A stretch of 64,000 bases of DNA from Coprococcus_C sp934318045 (GCA_934318045.1 CAKREY010000001.1:1-64000); one strand, 5' to 3'. Positions 17,408-26,276 are shown, counted from the first letter of the stretch. The notes: a model not told the origin generated them from the sequence alone. Made by a program: numbers and translations.

Positions 17408-17498
17408 ACTCTCTCACCCTCCCTCCAGTTGTAAAATATCTCGTGTTTGTGCGTTTCATAAACAACTGTTTGGGTATTTACCAAATTGCACAAGTTAG

Positions 17499-17526
17499 AT
17501 TATAACACATAAATGAAATTCGTCAA
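17499..17526 (-). promoter_or_regulatory. Promoter of rpsU
   Basis: On the minus strand TTGACG (17521-17526) and TATAAT (17499-17504) are 16 bp apart. The transcript would start about 85 bp before the rpsU ATG. Confidence 0.8.
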
Positions 17527-17576
17527 CCAAAATTTTAAATTTTTTGTCATGAATTTACATTTTTTCGTGTTCTTAT

Positions 17577-18176
17577 TTATTTGAGTTCATCCCGGCTTGT
17601 AAAGATATGGTCAATCAGCCCATATTCCAGTGCCTGTTCTGCTGTCATCCAGTTGTTCCGGTCGGTATCGCGTTCGATTTCTTCCATGGACTTACCTGTG
17701 TTTGCGCTCAAAATACGGTTCAGACGTTCCTTTGTACGAAGGATATTATCGGTTGCAATCTTCATATCGGTTGCCTGATTGTGTCCCGGAAGACCGCCCA
17801 ATGGCTGATGGATCATAATCTCGGAATTCGGAAGTGCAATTCTCTTTCCTTTTGTACCACCGGATAAAAGGAATGCGCCCATGCTGGCTGCCATACCAAC
17901 ACAGATGGTTGATACGTCACACTTGATATAATTCATAGTATCGTAGATACCAAATCCGGCTGATACAGATCCGCCCGGACTGTTGATATAGAGACTGATA
18001 TCCTTGGATGGATCTTCAGACTCCAAAAACAGAAGCTGTGCGATAACCAGACTTGCGGTTGTATCGTTTACTTCATCTGCCAGAAAGATAATTCTCTCCT
18101 TTAATAATCTTGAATAAATATCGTAAGCGCGCTCGCCTCTGCTCGTCTGCTCTACGACGGTAGGTACTAATGCCAT
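17577..18176 (-). CDS. clpP: ATP-dependent Clp protease proteolytic subunit
   Basis: A 199-residue ClpP peptidase. The catalytic triad is visible: S98 (GMAASMGAFLL), H123 (EIMIHQPLGG) and an Asp near 172 (RDTDRNNWMTAEQALEYGLID). The hydrophobic N-terminal start MALVPTVVEQTSRGERAYDI is canonical for the ring-forming subunit that pairs with ClpX or ClpC. clpX is not adjacent. GAGGACATAACAT precedes the ATG. alaS lies upstream on the same strand, 55 bp away, with no terminator seen between them. Confidence 0.96.
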   Translation of the reverse strand: MALVPTVVEQTSRGERAYDIYSRLLKERIIFLADEVNDTTASLVIAQLLFLESEDPSKDISLYINSPGGSVSAGFGIYDTMNYIKCDVSTICVGMAASMGAFLLSGGTKGKRIALPNSEIMIHQPLGGLPGHNQATDMKIATDNILRTKERLNRILSANTGKSMEEIERDTDRNNWMTAEQALEYGLIDHIFTSRDELK

Positions 18177-18231
18177 ATGTTATGTCCTCACTTTCTGTTA
18201 TGCTTTTTATTTTCCTTTTTTCATGTAACTA

Positions 18232-20871
18232 TTATGAAATCTGTGCTTCTGCTTCCTTTACACCAGCTGCAAGCGCATCCTGGATACCAGCCGGGTTCTT
18301 ACCACCTGCCTGTGCCATGTTTGGACGTCCACCGCCGCCACCACCGACCATCGGTGCAATCTTTTTGATGATATTTCCGGCGTGTGCACCAGCCTTTACT
18401 GCATCATCCGTCGCCATAACGATCAGATTGACTTTGCCATCCATGTCGGACGCAAGAATTACTACACCTGATGTAATTTTTTCCTTCATCTCATCGCCCA
18501 GATTCCGAAGTGCATTCATATCTACACCACTTACCTGAACCGGAAGTACTTTGTAATCTCCGACAGCAACCGCATCCGCCAATACATCTCCGACTGCCGC
18601 TTTTGCCATCTTATCTTTGAGTTTCTGGTTCTCTGACTGTAGCTGCTTGATCTCTGCAAGCATACTTTCGATCTTCTCTACAAGATTTGCCGGTTCTGCC
18701 TTGGCTGCAACACTTGCCTGCTTCAATGTATTCTCTAAATTATGATAATATGCAAATGCACCGCGTGAAGTAAGTGCCTCAATACGACGAACACCTGCCG
18801 CAACACCTGTCTCAGACACAATCTTGAACGTTGCGATCACGCCTGTCTTTGCCACATGGGTACCACCACAAAGTTCGATTGAAAAATCACCCATATTGAC
18901 AACTCGTACAGTCTCACCATACTTCTCGCCGAACAGTGCCATCGCACCTGTCTTCTTCGCTTCTTCGATTCCCATAACCTTTGTCACTACCGGAAGGTCC
19001 TCAGCGATTTTCTCGTTAACGATTGCTTCCACCCGGGCAATCTCTTCCTTCGTCATAGCCTGATTATGTGTAAAATCAAAACGGAGACGATCCTCATCTA
19101 CATAAGATCCCGCCTGTTCCACATGTCCACCAAGTACTGTTTTAAGTGCCTTCTGCAGCAGATGTGTTGCAGAATGATTCATACATGTATGGATACGCTT
19201 GTCTGCATCTACAGAAAGCTTTGCTGTATCATGCAGTTTAATCTCACCATTTTCCACATATCCGATATGTGCGATCTTACCACCGACAACCTTGATTGTA
19301 TCTTTGACAACGAATCTGCCAGTTGCTGTCTCGATTACACCGGCATCCCCGCACTGACCACCCATTGTTGCGTAAAATGGTGTCTCTTTTGTAAGGATGG
19401 ATCCTTCCTGTCCTTCTGACAGGCTTTCAACAACTGCATCCGAATCCGCAATCGCAATGATTTCCGACTCGGAAACGAGTGTATCATAACCCACAAATTC
19501 TGTCGTAAGATTTACATCAATCTGCTCATATACCGTTGCATCCGCCCCCATATAGTTCGATGTCTTTCTTGCCTTTCTCGCACGCTCCCGCTGTTCCTGC
19601 ATGCATGCTTTGAAGCCTTCCTCATCTGCAGCAAATCCGGATTCCTCGAGGATTTCGACTGTCAGATCAAATGGAAATCCATACGTGTCATACAATTTAA
19701 ATGCATGCGCACCGGAAAGTGTCTTCTCACCTTTTGCCTTCATATCATCGATATAACCATTCAGGATAGAAAGCCCCTGATCGATTGTCTTGTTGAAATT
19801 TTCTTCCTCAGTATTTAAAGTTGCAAATATATGCTCCTGCTTCTCTGCAAGCTCCGGATATGCATCCTTGGATACATCAATCACAGTCTTGGAAAGCTCT
19901 GCTAAGAACGCACCTTTGATACCGAGCAATCTGCCATGTCTTGCCGCGCGGCGAAGCAGACGGCGGAGTACATAGCCCCGTCCCTCGTTCGACGGAAGAA
20001 TACCATCGGATGTCATAAATGTCACAGATCGGATATGATCGGTAATCACACGGATGCTGACATCTGTATTCGCATCTTCCTCGTATGTAACACCTGCCAG
20101 CTCACAGACCTTATCACGCAGTGCCTTGATCGTATCAACATCGAAGATGGAATCCACGTCCTGTACAACCACTGCCAGACGCTCCAGACCCATACCGGTA
20201 TCAATATTCTTCTGCTCAAGCTCTGTATAGTTGTTGTGTCCATCGTTATCAAACTGGGTAAATACGTTGTTCCATACTTCCATATAACGGTCGCAGTCAC
20301 AGCCAACCGTACAACCCGGTTTGCCACAGCCATACTTTTCTCCACGGTCATAATAAACCTCTGAACATGGACCACAAGGTCCGGCTCCATGCTCCCAGAA
20401 ATTATCTTCTTTACCAAAACGGAAGATACGATCCTTGTCTACCCCGATTTCCTTATTCCAGATATCGAATGCCTCATCATCCTCGAGATAAACAGATGGA
20501 TACAGACGGTTTTTATCGAGCCCGACAACCTCTGTCAAAAATTCCCATGTCCAATGAATCGCATCATGCTTGAAATAATCACCGAATGAGAAGTTACCGA
20601 GCATCTCAAAGAACGTACCATGTCTGGCTGTCTTACCTACATTCTCGATATCTCCGGTACGAATACATTTCTGGCAGGTTGTCACACGTCTGCGTGGCGG
20701 AATCTCCTGTCCTGTAAAATATGGCTTCAATGGTGCCATACCCGAGTTGATGAGAAGCAGACTGTTGTCATTGTGTGGAATCAGAGAAAAGCTCTTCATC
20801 TTCAAATGTCCCTTGCTCTCAAAAAACTCCAAAAACATCTTACGTAATTCATTCACGCCGTACTTTTCCAC
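18232..20871 (-). CDS. alaS: Alanine--tRNA ligase
   Basis: An 879-residue AlaRS when started at GTG (20869-20871), which has AGGAGG 9 bases upstream and gives MEKYGVNELRKMFLEFFESKGH, the standard N-terminus; the longer frame to 20952 overlaps a small ORF. The catalytic domain carries NSGMAPLKPYF and GRGYVLRRLLRRAARHG. The editing domain has HSATHLLQKALK and ELCGGTHV zinc-ligand motifs. The C-Ala domain ends with VGGGGGGRPNMAQAGGK. It starts one base after the stop of the 44-codon ORF, so its translation is probably coupled. It is downstream of the his genes. Confidence 0.96.
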   Translation of the reverse strand: MEKYGVNELRKMFLEFFESKGHLKMKSFSLIPHNDNSLLLINSGMAPLKPYFTGQEIPPRRRVTTCQKCIRTGDIENVGKTARHGTFFEMLGNFSFGDYFKHDAIHWTWEFLTEVVGLDKNRLYPSVYLEDDEAFDIWNKEIGVDKDRIFRFGKEDNFWEHGAGPCGPCSEVYYDRGEKYGCGKPGCTVGCDCDRYMEVWNNVFTQFDNDGHNNYTELEQKNIDTGMGLERLAVVVQDVDSIFDVDTIKALRDKVCELAGVTYEEDANTDVSIRVITDHIRSVTFMTSDGILPSNEGRGYVLRRLLRRAARHGRLLGIKGAFLAELSKTVIDVSKDAYPELAEKQEHIFATLNTEEENFNKTIDQGLSILNGYIDDMKAKGEKTLSGAHAFKLYDTYGFPFDLTVEILEESGFAADEEGFKACMQEQRERARKARKTSNYMGADATVYEQIDVNLTTEFVGYDTLVSESEIIAIADSDAVVESLSEGQEGSILTKETPFYATMGGQCGDAGVIETATGRFVVKDTIKVVGGKIAHIGYVENGEIKLHDTAKLSVDADKRIHTCMNHSATHLLQKALKTVLGGHVEQAGSYVDEDRLRFDFTHNQAMTKEEIARVEAIVNEKIAEDLPVVTKVMGIEEAKKTGAMALFGEKYGETVRVVNMGDFSIELCGGTHVAKTGVIATFKIVSETGVAAGVRRIEALTSRGAFAYYHNLENTLKQASVAAKAEPANLVEKIESMLAEIKQLQSENQKLKDKMAKAAVGDVLADAVAVGDYKVLPVQVSGVDMNALRNLGDEMKEKITSGVVILASDMDGKVNLIVMATDDAVKAGAHAGNIIKKIAPMVGGGGGGRPNMAQAGGKNPAGIQDALAAGVKEAEAQIS

Positions 20872-20872
20872 G

Positions 20873-21007
20873 TCAAATTTCCTCCTGGTTTTTAGCATCT
20901 TTATTCTTGCGGATTTTCTTTCCGACCATAATTCCAAGGCCTGCACATACAAGCATAGCCAGGAACTTAATCACATACACTAGTAACTCACTCCATACAT
21001 GTATCAT
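20873..21007 (-). CDS. 44-residue single-pass membrane protein upstream of alaS
   Basis: This open frame is short but well supported. GGAGGGTAAACT precedes its ATG at 21005-21007. The protein begins MIHVWSELLVYVIKFLAMLV, continues CAGLGIMVGKKIRKNKDAKN and ends QEEI. One hydrophobic helix (about residues 8-28) is followed by a strongly basic cytosolic tail, so N-out/C-in topology is expected. The stop (20873-20875) is one base from the alaS GTG, and its last codons contain the alaS ribosome site (AGGAGG). It is either a small membrane protein in its own right or a device coupling alaS translation. I do not recognise a named family. Confidence 0.75.
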   Translation of the reverse strand: MIHVWSELLVYVIKFLAMLVCAGLGIMVGKKIRKNKDAKNQEEI

Positions 21008-21021
21008 AGTTTACCCTCCAA

Positions 21022-21390
21022 TTACGCATCTTTCAACATCTTTTTGAAAAAACAGGTCCGGTTGCCTGTATGACAGGCTGCTCCAACCTGGTCCACCCGC
21101 GCTAATATCGTGTCATTATCGCAGTCCAGATACAGGCTCTTTACATATTGATAATGCCCGCTTGTCTCCCCTTTTAACCACAGGCTCTGCCGGCTTCTGC
21201 TGAAATATGTCATACATCCGGTCTCTAATGTCTTGTTGTATGATTCTTCATTCATATATGCAAGCATCAGCACATCACCGGTTGCATCATCCTGCACGAT
21301 TGCCGGAATCAGGCCAGCCTCGTTCAGCTTGAATTCCGAGAATGGAATCGCAGCGGTAAGCGGCTTGTAACCAATCTTCTTATCTTCCAT
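21022..21390 (-). CDS. hisI: Phosphoribosyl-AMP cyclohydrolase
   Basis: A 122-residue HisI catalysing ring opening of PR-AMP, step 3 of histidine synthesis. It carries DVLMLAYMNEESYNKTLETG, YFSRSRQSLWLKGETSGHYQ, DCDNDTILARVDQ and the zinc-site end ACHTGNRTCFF. It is a single-domain form without the HisE pyrophosphohydrolase, so hisE must be elsewhere. AAGGAGG precedes the ATG. It follows hisB by 15 bp. Confidence 0.95.
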   Translation of the reverse strand: MEDKKIGYKPLTAAIPFSEFKLNEAGLIPAIVQDDATGDVLMLAYMNEESYNKTLETGCMTYFSRSRQSLWLKGETSGHYQYVKSLYLDCDNDTILARVDQVGAACHTGNRTCFFKKMLKDA

Positions 21391-21405
21391 CTATATTGTT
21401 CCTCC

Positions 21406-21999
21406 TTACAGACTTCCCTTCGTCGAAAGCACCTGGCCGGAAAGCCGGCTGTCAAACTGCGTTGCCTCATCGAGTGCTTTTGCAAATGCCTTAAATGCAG
21501 CTTCGATGATATGATGGTCATTGGATCCCGCAAGCTGTTTGATATGCAGGTTCATCATCGCAGAATACGAAACTGCATAGAAAAACTCCTTCACCATCTG
21601 TGTATCAAAATATCCAACCTCTGGTGTTGTGAGATTTAAGTCATACACCAGATATGGGCGTCCGGACAGATCGAGCGCGGAAAGAACCAGTGTCTCATCC
21701 ATCGGGAGCATAAAAGAGCCAAACCGCCTGATTCCCTGTTTGTCACCAACTGCTTTCGCAATTGCCTGTCCCAGTACGATTCCTGTATCCTCGATCGTAT
21801 GATGACTGTCAACAAACAGATCACCGGTTGCCTTACAGTTCAGGTCGAAAAATCCATGCTTCGCGAAACTTGCAAGCATATGATCTAAAAAACCAATTCC
21901 GGTATCTACTTTTGCATATCCGCTTCCATCCAGATTTAATTCCATCTGGATATCCGTTTCATTTGTTTTTCTTGATACAACTCCTATACGGTTTGTCAT
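21406..21999 (-). CDS. hisB: Imidazoleglycerol-phosphate dehydratase
   Basis: A 197-residue IGPD, step 6 of histidine synthesis, Mn-dependent. The metal motifs are DHMLASFAKHG, DSHHTIEDTGI and SNDHHIIEAAFKAFA. It lacks the HolPase domain of enterobacterial HisB. The start MTNRIGVVSRKTNETDI lies 9 bases after GGGAGG; an ATG three codons earlier touches the ribosome site and is unlikely. It is the fourth gene of the his cluster. Confidence 0.95.
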   Translation of the reverse strand: MTNRIGVVSRKTNETDIQMELNLDGSGYAKVDTGIGFLDHMLASFAKHGFFDLNCKATGDLFVDSHHTIEDTGIVLGQAIAKAVGDKQGIRRFGSFMLPMDETLVLSALDLSGRPYLVYDLNLTTPEVGYFDTQMVKEFFYAVSYSAMMNLHIKQLAGSNDHHIIEAAFKAFAKALDEATQFDSRLSGQVLSTKGSL

Positions 22000-22043
22000 A
22001 TCCAGCATCCTCCCTTTGCTTTTTCATCCAATATGGATGTATG

Positions 22044-23336
22044 TTATTTTTCAAACCGGACTTTGATTGAATTTGCATGTGCTGTCAGATATTCTGCATT
22101 TGCAAAATCAATGATATCCTGATGTACTTCCTCTAACGCTTCTCTCGAATAGTAAATAATGCTTGACTTTTTAATGAAGTCATCCACAGAAAGCGGGGAG
22201 AAAAACTTTGCGGTTCCGTTTGTCGGAAGCACATGGTTTGGTCCGGCAAAATAATCGCCAAGCGGTTCGGAAGAATAACTTCCAAGGAAGATTGCTCCGG
22301 CATTCTTGATTCGTGTCATCGTATCAAATGGGTTCGCGGTGACAAGTTCGAGGTGTTCGCTCGCAATCTCATTGACTGTATCGATTGCTTCCTGCATTGT
22401 GTCTGCAACCAGTATATATCCATAATTATCCAGGGATTTCTGGATGATATCCTTTCTGGATAATTCCTTTACAAAGCCATCGACTTCCTCGCTGACTTTC
22501 TTTGCAAGGTCCTCTGAAGTCGTAACTAAAATAGCAGATGCCATCTCATCATGTTCTGCCTGGGACAGCAGATCTGCAGCGACATATCTTGCATTGGCAG
22601 TCTCATCGGCAAGTACCATGATTTCACTTGGTCCGGCAACCGAATCGATGCTGACATGTCCGAATACGCAGCGTTTTGCAAGTGCAACGAAGATATTTCC
22701 AGGTCCAACAATCTTATCTACCTTTGGAATCGATTCGGTTCCATAGGCAAGTGCAGCAATCGCCTGTGCACCACCAGCCTTATAGACCTCATCTACACCG
22801 GCTTCCTTTGCCGCAACCAGAGTGGTCGGATATACTTTTCCCTCTGCGTTACAAGGCGTTGTCATCACAATCTTGCCTACACCTGCAACCTTGGCAGGGA
22901 TAACATTCATAAGCACGGAAGATGGATATGCGGCCTTACCGCCCGGCACATACACACCAACCTTTGCAAGCGGTGTTACCTTCTGTCCAAGCAGCGTTCC
23001 GTTGTCTCCGGAATCAAACCAGCTGTACTGCTTCTGTTTCTCGTGGTATGTGCGGATATTCACGATTGCCTTGCGGATTGTCTCAAGAAGCTTCGCGTCT
23101 ACCTGTGTATATGCTTCTTTAATCTCTGTCTCTGTCACACGTACATTGTCCGCATGAATCTTGGCGTGATCAAACTTTTCTGTATACTCAAACAACGCTG
23201 CGTCTCTTCTGTCGTGAATATCATTTACAATCTTTTTTACAGTTTCCTCGTAACTTCCATAGTTATCCGGGCTGCGTTTTAAAAGATTTGTCAAAATATC
23301 CTTTTTTGTCTCTTCTGTCAATTTTACAATACGCAT
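22044..23336 (-). CDS. hisD: Histidinol dehydrogenase
   Basis: A 430-residue NAD- and zinc-dependent enzyme for the last two steps of histidine synthesis. It shows YVPGGKAAYPSSVLMNVIPAKVAG, AGGAQAIAALAYGTESIPKVDKIVGPGN, IDSVAGPSEIMVLAD and GPNHVLPTNGTAKF. The start at 23334-23336 has AGGAGG 8 bases upstream; the open frame extends six codons further to a less likely ATG. Confidence 0.96.
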   Translation of the reverse strand: MRIVKLTEETKKDILTNLLKRSPDNYGSYEETVKKIVNDIHDRRDAALFEYTEKFDHAKIHADNVRVTETEIKEAYTQVDAKLLETIRKAIVNIRTYHEKQKQYSWFDSGDNGTLLGQKVTPLAKVGVYVPGGKAAYPSSVLMNVIPAKVAGVGKIVMTTPCNAEGKVYPTTLVAAKEAGVDEVYKAGGAQAIAALAYGTESIPKVDKIVGPGNIFVALAKRCVFGHVSIDSVAGPSEIMVLADETANARYVAADLLSQAEHDEMASAILVTTSEDLAKKVSEEVDGFVKELSRKDIIQKSLDNYGYILVADTMQEAIDTVNEIASEHLELVTANPFDTMTRIKNAGAIFLGSYSSEPLGDYFAGPNHVLPTNGTAKFFSPLSVDDFIKKSSIIYYSREALEEVHQDIIDFANAEYLTAHANSIKVRFEK

Positions 23337-23355
23337 CTTAATTGCCTCCTTCATT

Positions 23356-23399
23356 CATGGCATGACACATCAGCATGATCCCATGCATGCATACCAGCA
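23356..23399. repeat. Possible degenerate copy of the twin-hairpin repeat
   Basis: The hisD-hisG gap holds CATGACACATCAGCATGATC then CCATGCATGCATACCAGCAC, whose spacing and words (TCAGC.TGAT, GCA.GCAT, GC at the end) resemble the clear copies at 33419 and 59904. Matches are interrupted and the stems are imperfect, so this copy is tentative. Confidence 0.3.
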
Positions 23400-23405
23400 C
23401 ACTTT

Positions 23406-24047
23406 TTATTGGTGAATAATTTCATTTAAGTCATTCAATAGTTTCCGGATTCTCTCATGCTCCATTTTAAGACTCACGCGGTTGACAACCACACGTGCGG
23501 AAAGCGGGCAGATCTCCTCTAAGACTTCCAGACCGTTTTCACGAAGTGTCGAACCGGTTTCGACAATATCCACGATTACTTCGGATAAATCCACAAGCGG
23601 TGCAAGTTCCACCGAACCATTCAGTTTGATAATCTCAACCGTCTGGTTTTTCTTTTCGCTGAAATAATTTTTTGCAATGTTTGGATATTTACTTGCAACA
23701 CGGATGATTTCGTTTTTTGACAGTAATTCCTTGGCAGACGCCGGTCCACAGACACACATCCGGCATTTTCCAAAGCCAAGATCCATAACTTCATATAAAT
23801 CCCTGCCCTCTTCCATGATCGTATCTTTTCCGACAACGCCAACATCCGCGGCACCGTATTCCACATAGGTTGGAACATCCGATGCTTTCGCTAAGAAAAA
23901 GCGGATTTTATGTTCTTCATTTGTAAATATCAATTTTCTTGTATCTGGATCCTTTGCCTCTTCGCAGGTGATACCAATCTGCTCAAACATCGCAAGCGTC
24001 TTCTTGGCAAGTCGTCCTTTTGCTAATGCAAATGTTAAATAACGCAT
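23406..24047 (-). CDS. hisG: ATP phosphoribosyltransferase, short form
   Basis: A 213-residue HisG catalysing the first committed step of histidine synthesis. It shows RYLTFALAKGRLAKKTLAMFEQIG, YVEYGAADVGVVGKDTIME and VDIVETGSTLRENGLEVLEEI. It lacks the regulatory domain of long HisG, so it needs HisZ, which is encoded just upstream (54 bp). AAGGGAG precedes the ATG. Confidence 0.96.
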   Translation of the reverse strand: MRYLTFALAKGRLAKKTLAMFEQIGITCEEAKDPDTRKLIFTNEEHKIRFFLAKASDVPTYVEYGAADVGVVGKDTIMEEGRDLYEVMDLGFGKCRMCVCGPASAKELLSKNEIIRVASKYPNIAKNYFSEKKNQTVEIIKLNGSVELAPLVDLSEVIVDIVETGSTLRENGLEVLEEICPLSARVVVNRVSLKMEHERIRKLLNDLNEIIHQ

Positions 24048-24100
24048 ATCTATCTCCCTTTTATGTTACTTTCTGTTTTGTTGCCTTCCAGTCTGATTAT

Positions 24101-25318
24101 TTACAATTCTATTATCTGTGGTTTCTCCGTATTCTCTGCAAAAAAAGCAATTTTTTCAAAATGCATCTTTTGTGCATAGGACTTATATTCCTGTAGGTCA
24201 TGGCGTTTTGACATCCGGACTAATTCTACCTTGTTATCATCTGACCGGAGATCACAAGCATAGGAAATTGCCTGTTTCTGATACGCTTCCTTATACAGTA
24301 CAAGAATGTTTGTATAATCAAGCGGAACCACAATATGATTGCGCGCAATTGCATTCATCAGATCATCCACATAGATGGCGAATCCAACGGATGGCGCTTT
24401 TTTTCCAAATTTTTCGAGCAGCGTATTGTAACGCCCGCCTTTGACAATCGCATCTCCCGTTCCATATGTATATCCACGGAATATAATTCCTGTATAATAA
24501 TTAAAACGGTTGATCATAGACAGGTCAAAACTCACATACTTTTCATATCCATAGTTTACAAGCGCCGTATACACTTTCCGCATCCGGGCAATCGCCTCCT
24601 GCGATACCGGATTTGAGACAAGTTTTTCGGCATGGTCTAACATATCCAGGCCGCCAAACAGGCTCTCAAAACTTTTCAGTGCTGCCTTTTGTTCTTCCGG
24701 AATCCGGAGTGTATTCACAAACTCCGTCAATCCAAAGAAATTCTTCGAGTGAATATATTCTTTGATTCGCTGTTCTGTATCGCCATCGAGTCCTGCTTCT
24801 TCAATCATTCCCCGGAAGAATTCCACTTCTCCAATCTCAATCTGAAATTCTGTCAGCCCGGCAGCAAGCAGGCAATGAATCACACATGCGATGATTTCCG
24901 CATCGGCAGCGGAACTGTCGTCATTGACAAGTTCCCCACCGATCTGTGTGAACTCCGAAAGTTTTCCCTGATGCTGGTGTGTATTTAAAAATGTATTTCC
25001 TTCATAGCATAGACGAATCGGAAGCACTTCTTCCGGATAATATTTTGCGACACATCTTGCGATGCTCGGCGTGATATCCGGCCGGAGCACCAATGTATTA
25101 TTGTTACGGTCAAAAAACTTATACATCTCGTTTGATGCAGCTGACCCTTTATCCATATTAAAAATATCAAAATATTCAAAACTTGGTGTGTCAATATCCT
25201 GATAACTGTAAAGTTCTAACACATGATGGATCTGCGAAAGAACTTTCTTTTTCTTTTTACACTCGGCATCATAGATATCCCGGACGCCTTCGGGTGTATG
25301 TAATAACTTCTCGTTCAA
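24101..25318 (-). CDS. hisZ: ATP phosphoribosyltransferase regulatory subunit HisZ
   Basis: A 405-residue histidyl-tRNA-synthetase-like protein that activates short HisG and binds histidine for feedback control. Class-II motifs are visible: PEGVRDIYDAECKKKKKVLSQ at the start, motif 2-like LVLRPDITPSIARCVA, and GGRYNTLLEKFGKKAPSVGFAI. The anticodon-binding domain of true HisRS is poorly matched at the C-terminus. The start codon is TTG with AAAGGAG nine bases upstream. It is the first gene of the his cluster and has its own promoter. Confidence 0.92.
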   Translation of the reverse strand: MNEKLLHTPEGVRDIYDAECKKKKKVLSQIHHVLELYSYQDIDTPSFEYFDIFNMDKGSAASNEMYKFFDRNNNTLVLRPDITPSIARCVAKYYPEEVLPIRLCYEGNTFLNTHQHQGKLSEFTQIGGELVNDDSSAADAEIIACVIHCLLAAGLTEFQIEIGEVEFFRGMIEEAGLDGDTEQRIKEYIHSKNFFGLTEFVNTLRIPEEQKAALKSFESLFGGLDMLDHAEKLVSNPVSQEAIARMRKVYTALVNYGYEKYVSFDLSMINRFNYYTGIIFRGYTYGTGDAIVKGGRYNTLLEKFGKKAPSVGFAIYVDDLMNAIARNHIVVPLDYTNILVLYKEAYQKQAISYACDLRSDDNKVELVRMSKRHDLQEYKSYAQKMHFEKIAFFAENTEKPQIIEL

Positions 25319-25368
25319 AACAGACTCTCCTTTTATATCTCATTCTAGTGACATACAAAGTCTATGAT

Positions 25369-25397
25369 ATTATACTGCATTTGCATCAAAAATTCAA
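25369..25397 (-). promoter_or_regulatory. Promoter of the his operon
   Basis: On the minus strand TTGAAT (25392-25397) and TATAAT (25369-25374) are 17 bp apart, upstream of hisZ. The leader would be about 45 nt, too short for a T-box or an attenuator. Confidence 0.75.
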
Positions 25398-25434
25398 AGC
25401 ATTTCATAAAAAATGATGAAAATCAGCCAAAATA

Positions 25435-25473
25435 GAACATTTGTTTGCATTTTATAAAATGATATGCTATACT
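25435..25473 (+). promoter_or_regulatory. lexA promoter with SOS box
   Basis: TTGCAT (25445-25450) and TATACT (25468-25473) are separated by 17 bp. GAACATTTGTTT at 25435-25446, one change from the Gram-positive LexA box GAAC-N4-GTTC, overlaps the -35 element, where bound LexA would block its own promoter. AAAGGGGG precedes the ATG. Confidence 0.75.
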
Positions 25474-25507
25474 GACACTAATCTATTTTTTAAAAAGGGG
25501 GTATATT

Positions 25508-26134
25508 ATGGCGAATCGACACCTGACAGACAAGCAACAGGAGATTCTCAACTATCTAAAAGAATGTATTTTACAAAAAGGATATCCACCTGCGGTTCGC
25601 GAGATATGTGAAGCAGTTCATCTAAAATCCACATCCTCCGTACATGCGCATCTTGAATCTCTGGAGCAAAAAGGATATATACGAAAAGATCCGACGAAAC
25701 CACGTGCAATCGAGATTCTCGATGATGACTTTAATCTTGCACGAAGAGAAGTCGTCAATGTTCCGATTGTCGGAACGGTTACTTGCGGAGAGCCAATTCT
25801 GGCAGAACAGAATATCCAGGATTATTTCCCGATTCTACCAGAATTTCTGCATGCAAACGGAAAAAATACATTTATGTTGAAAGTAAAAGGAGACAGCATG
25901 ATTAACGCCGGCATCTTCGACGGAGATCTTGTGATGTGCGAAGAGACAAACACAGCAAGGAATGCCGACATGGTCGTTGCATTGATTGACGATTCCGCAA
26001 CTGTAAAAACCTATTACAAAGAAGATGGATATTACCGCCTGCAGCCGGAAAATGATACGATGGATCCGATCATCGTTCCGAAAGACGAACTGCAGATTCT
26101 CGGTAAAGTAATCGGGCTTTTCCGTACATTCTAA
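25508..26134 (+). CDS. lexA: LexA repressor, SOS regulator
   Basis: A 208-residue LexA. The winged-helix domain (about 1-70) has the recognition helix STSSVHAHLESLEQKGY. The S24 peptidase domain has the catalytic S130 (KGDSMINAG) and K167 (DSATVKTYY). The self-cleavage site is VTCGEPI, so cleavage would fall between C93 and G94 instead of the usual Ala-Gly. It is the only plus-strand gene right of 6250, divergent from hisZ, with an SOS box over its own promoter. The stop codon lies in a 16-bp tandem duplication. Confidence 0.95.
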   Translation: MANRHLTDKQQEILNYLKECILQKGYPPAVREICEAVHLKSTSSVHAHLESLEQKGYIRKDPTKPRAIEILDDDFNLARREVVNVPIVGTVTCGEPILAEQNIQDYFPILPEFLHANGKNTFMLKVKGDSMINAGIFDGDLVMCEETNTARNADMVVALIDDSATVKTYYKEDGYYRLQPENDTMDPIIVPKDELQILGKVIGLFRTF

Positions 26135-26162
26135 CGATTTTCATATCTAACGATTTTCATAT
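26131..26162. repeat. 16-bp tandem duplication across the lexA stop
   Basis: CTAACGATTTTCATAT occurs twice back to back (26131-26146 and 26147-26162). The first copy contains the lexA TAA. This looks like a recent slippage duplication, and the protein end is unaffected. Confidence 0.9.
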
Positions 26163-26205
26163 CGTATCACAGTGGATTTTATATGTGACATACCCGGTAT
26201 CTTAT

Positions 26206-26253
26206 TTCTATCAAAAAAGCAGATGTTTTACTACATCTGCTTTTTTGATAGAA
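26206..26253. terminator. Bidirectional terminator after lexA
   Basis: A perfect 20-bp inverted repeat: TTCTATCAAAAAAGCAGATG at 26206-26225 and its complement at 26234-26253, with an 8-nt loop. Both arms contain an A6/T6 run, so either strand gives a GC hairpin followed by six T. It separates lexA from the convergent gene at 26277. Confidence 0.9.
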
Positions 26254-26276
26254 ATCTCTGAGTGAAAATACCAAAC

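Noticed and set aside
25319..25374. T-box or histidine attenuator ahead of hisZ
   Set aside because: The leader after the predicted start is only about 45 nt, with no antiterminator/terminator pair and no run of His codons.
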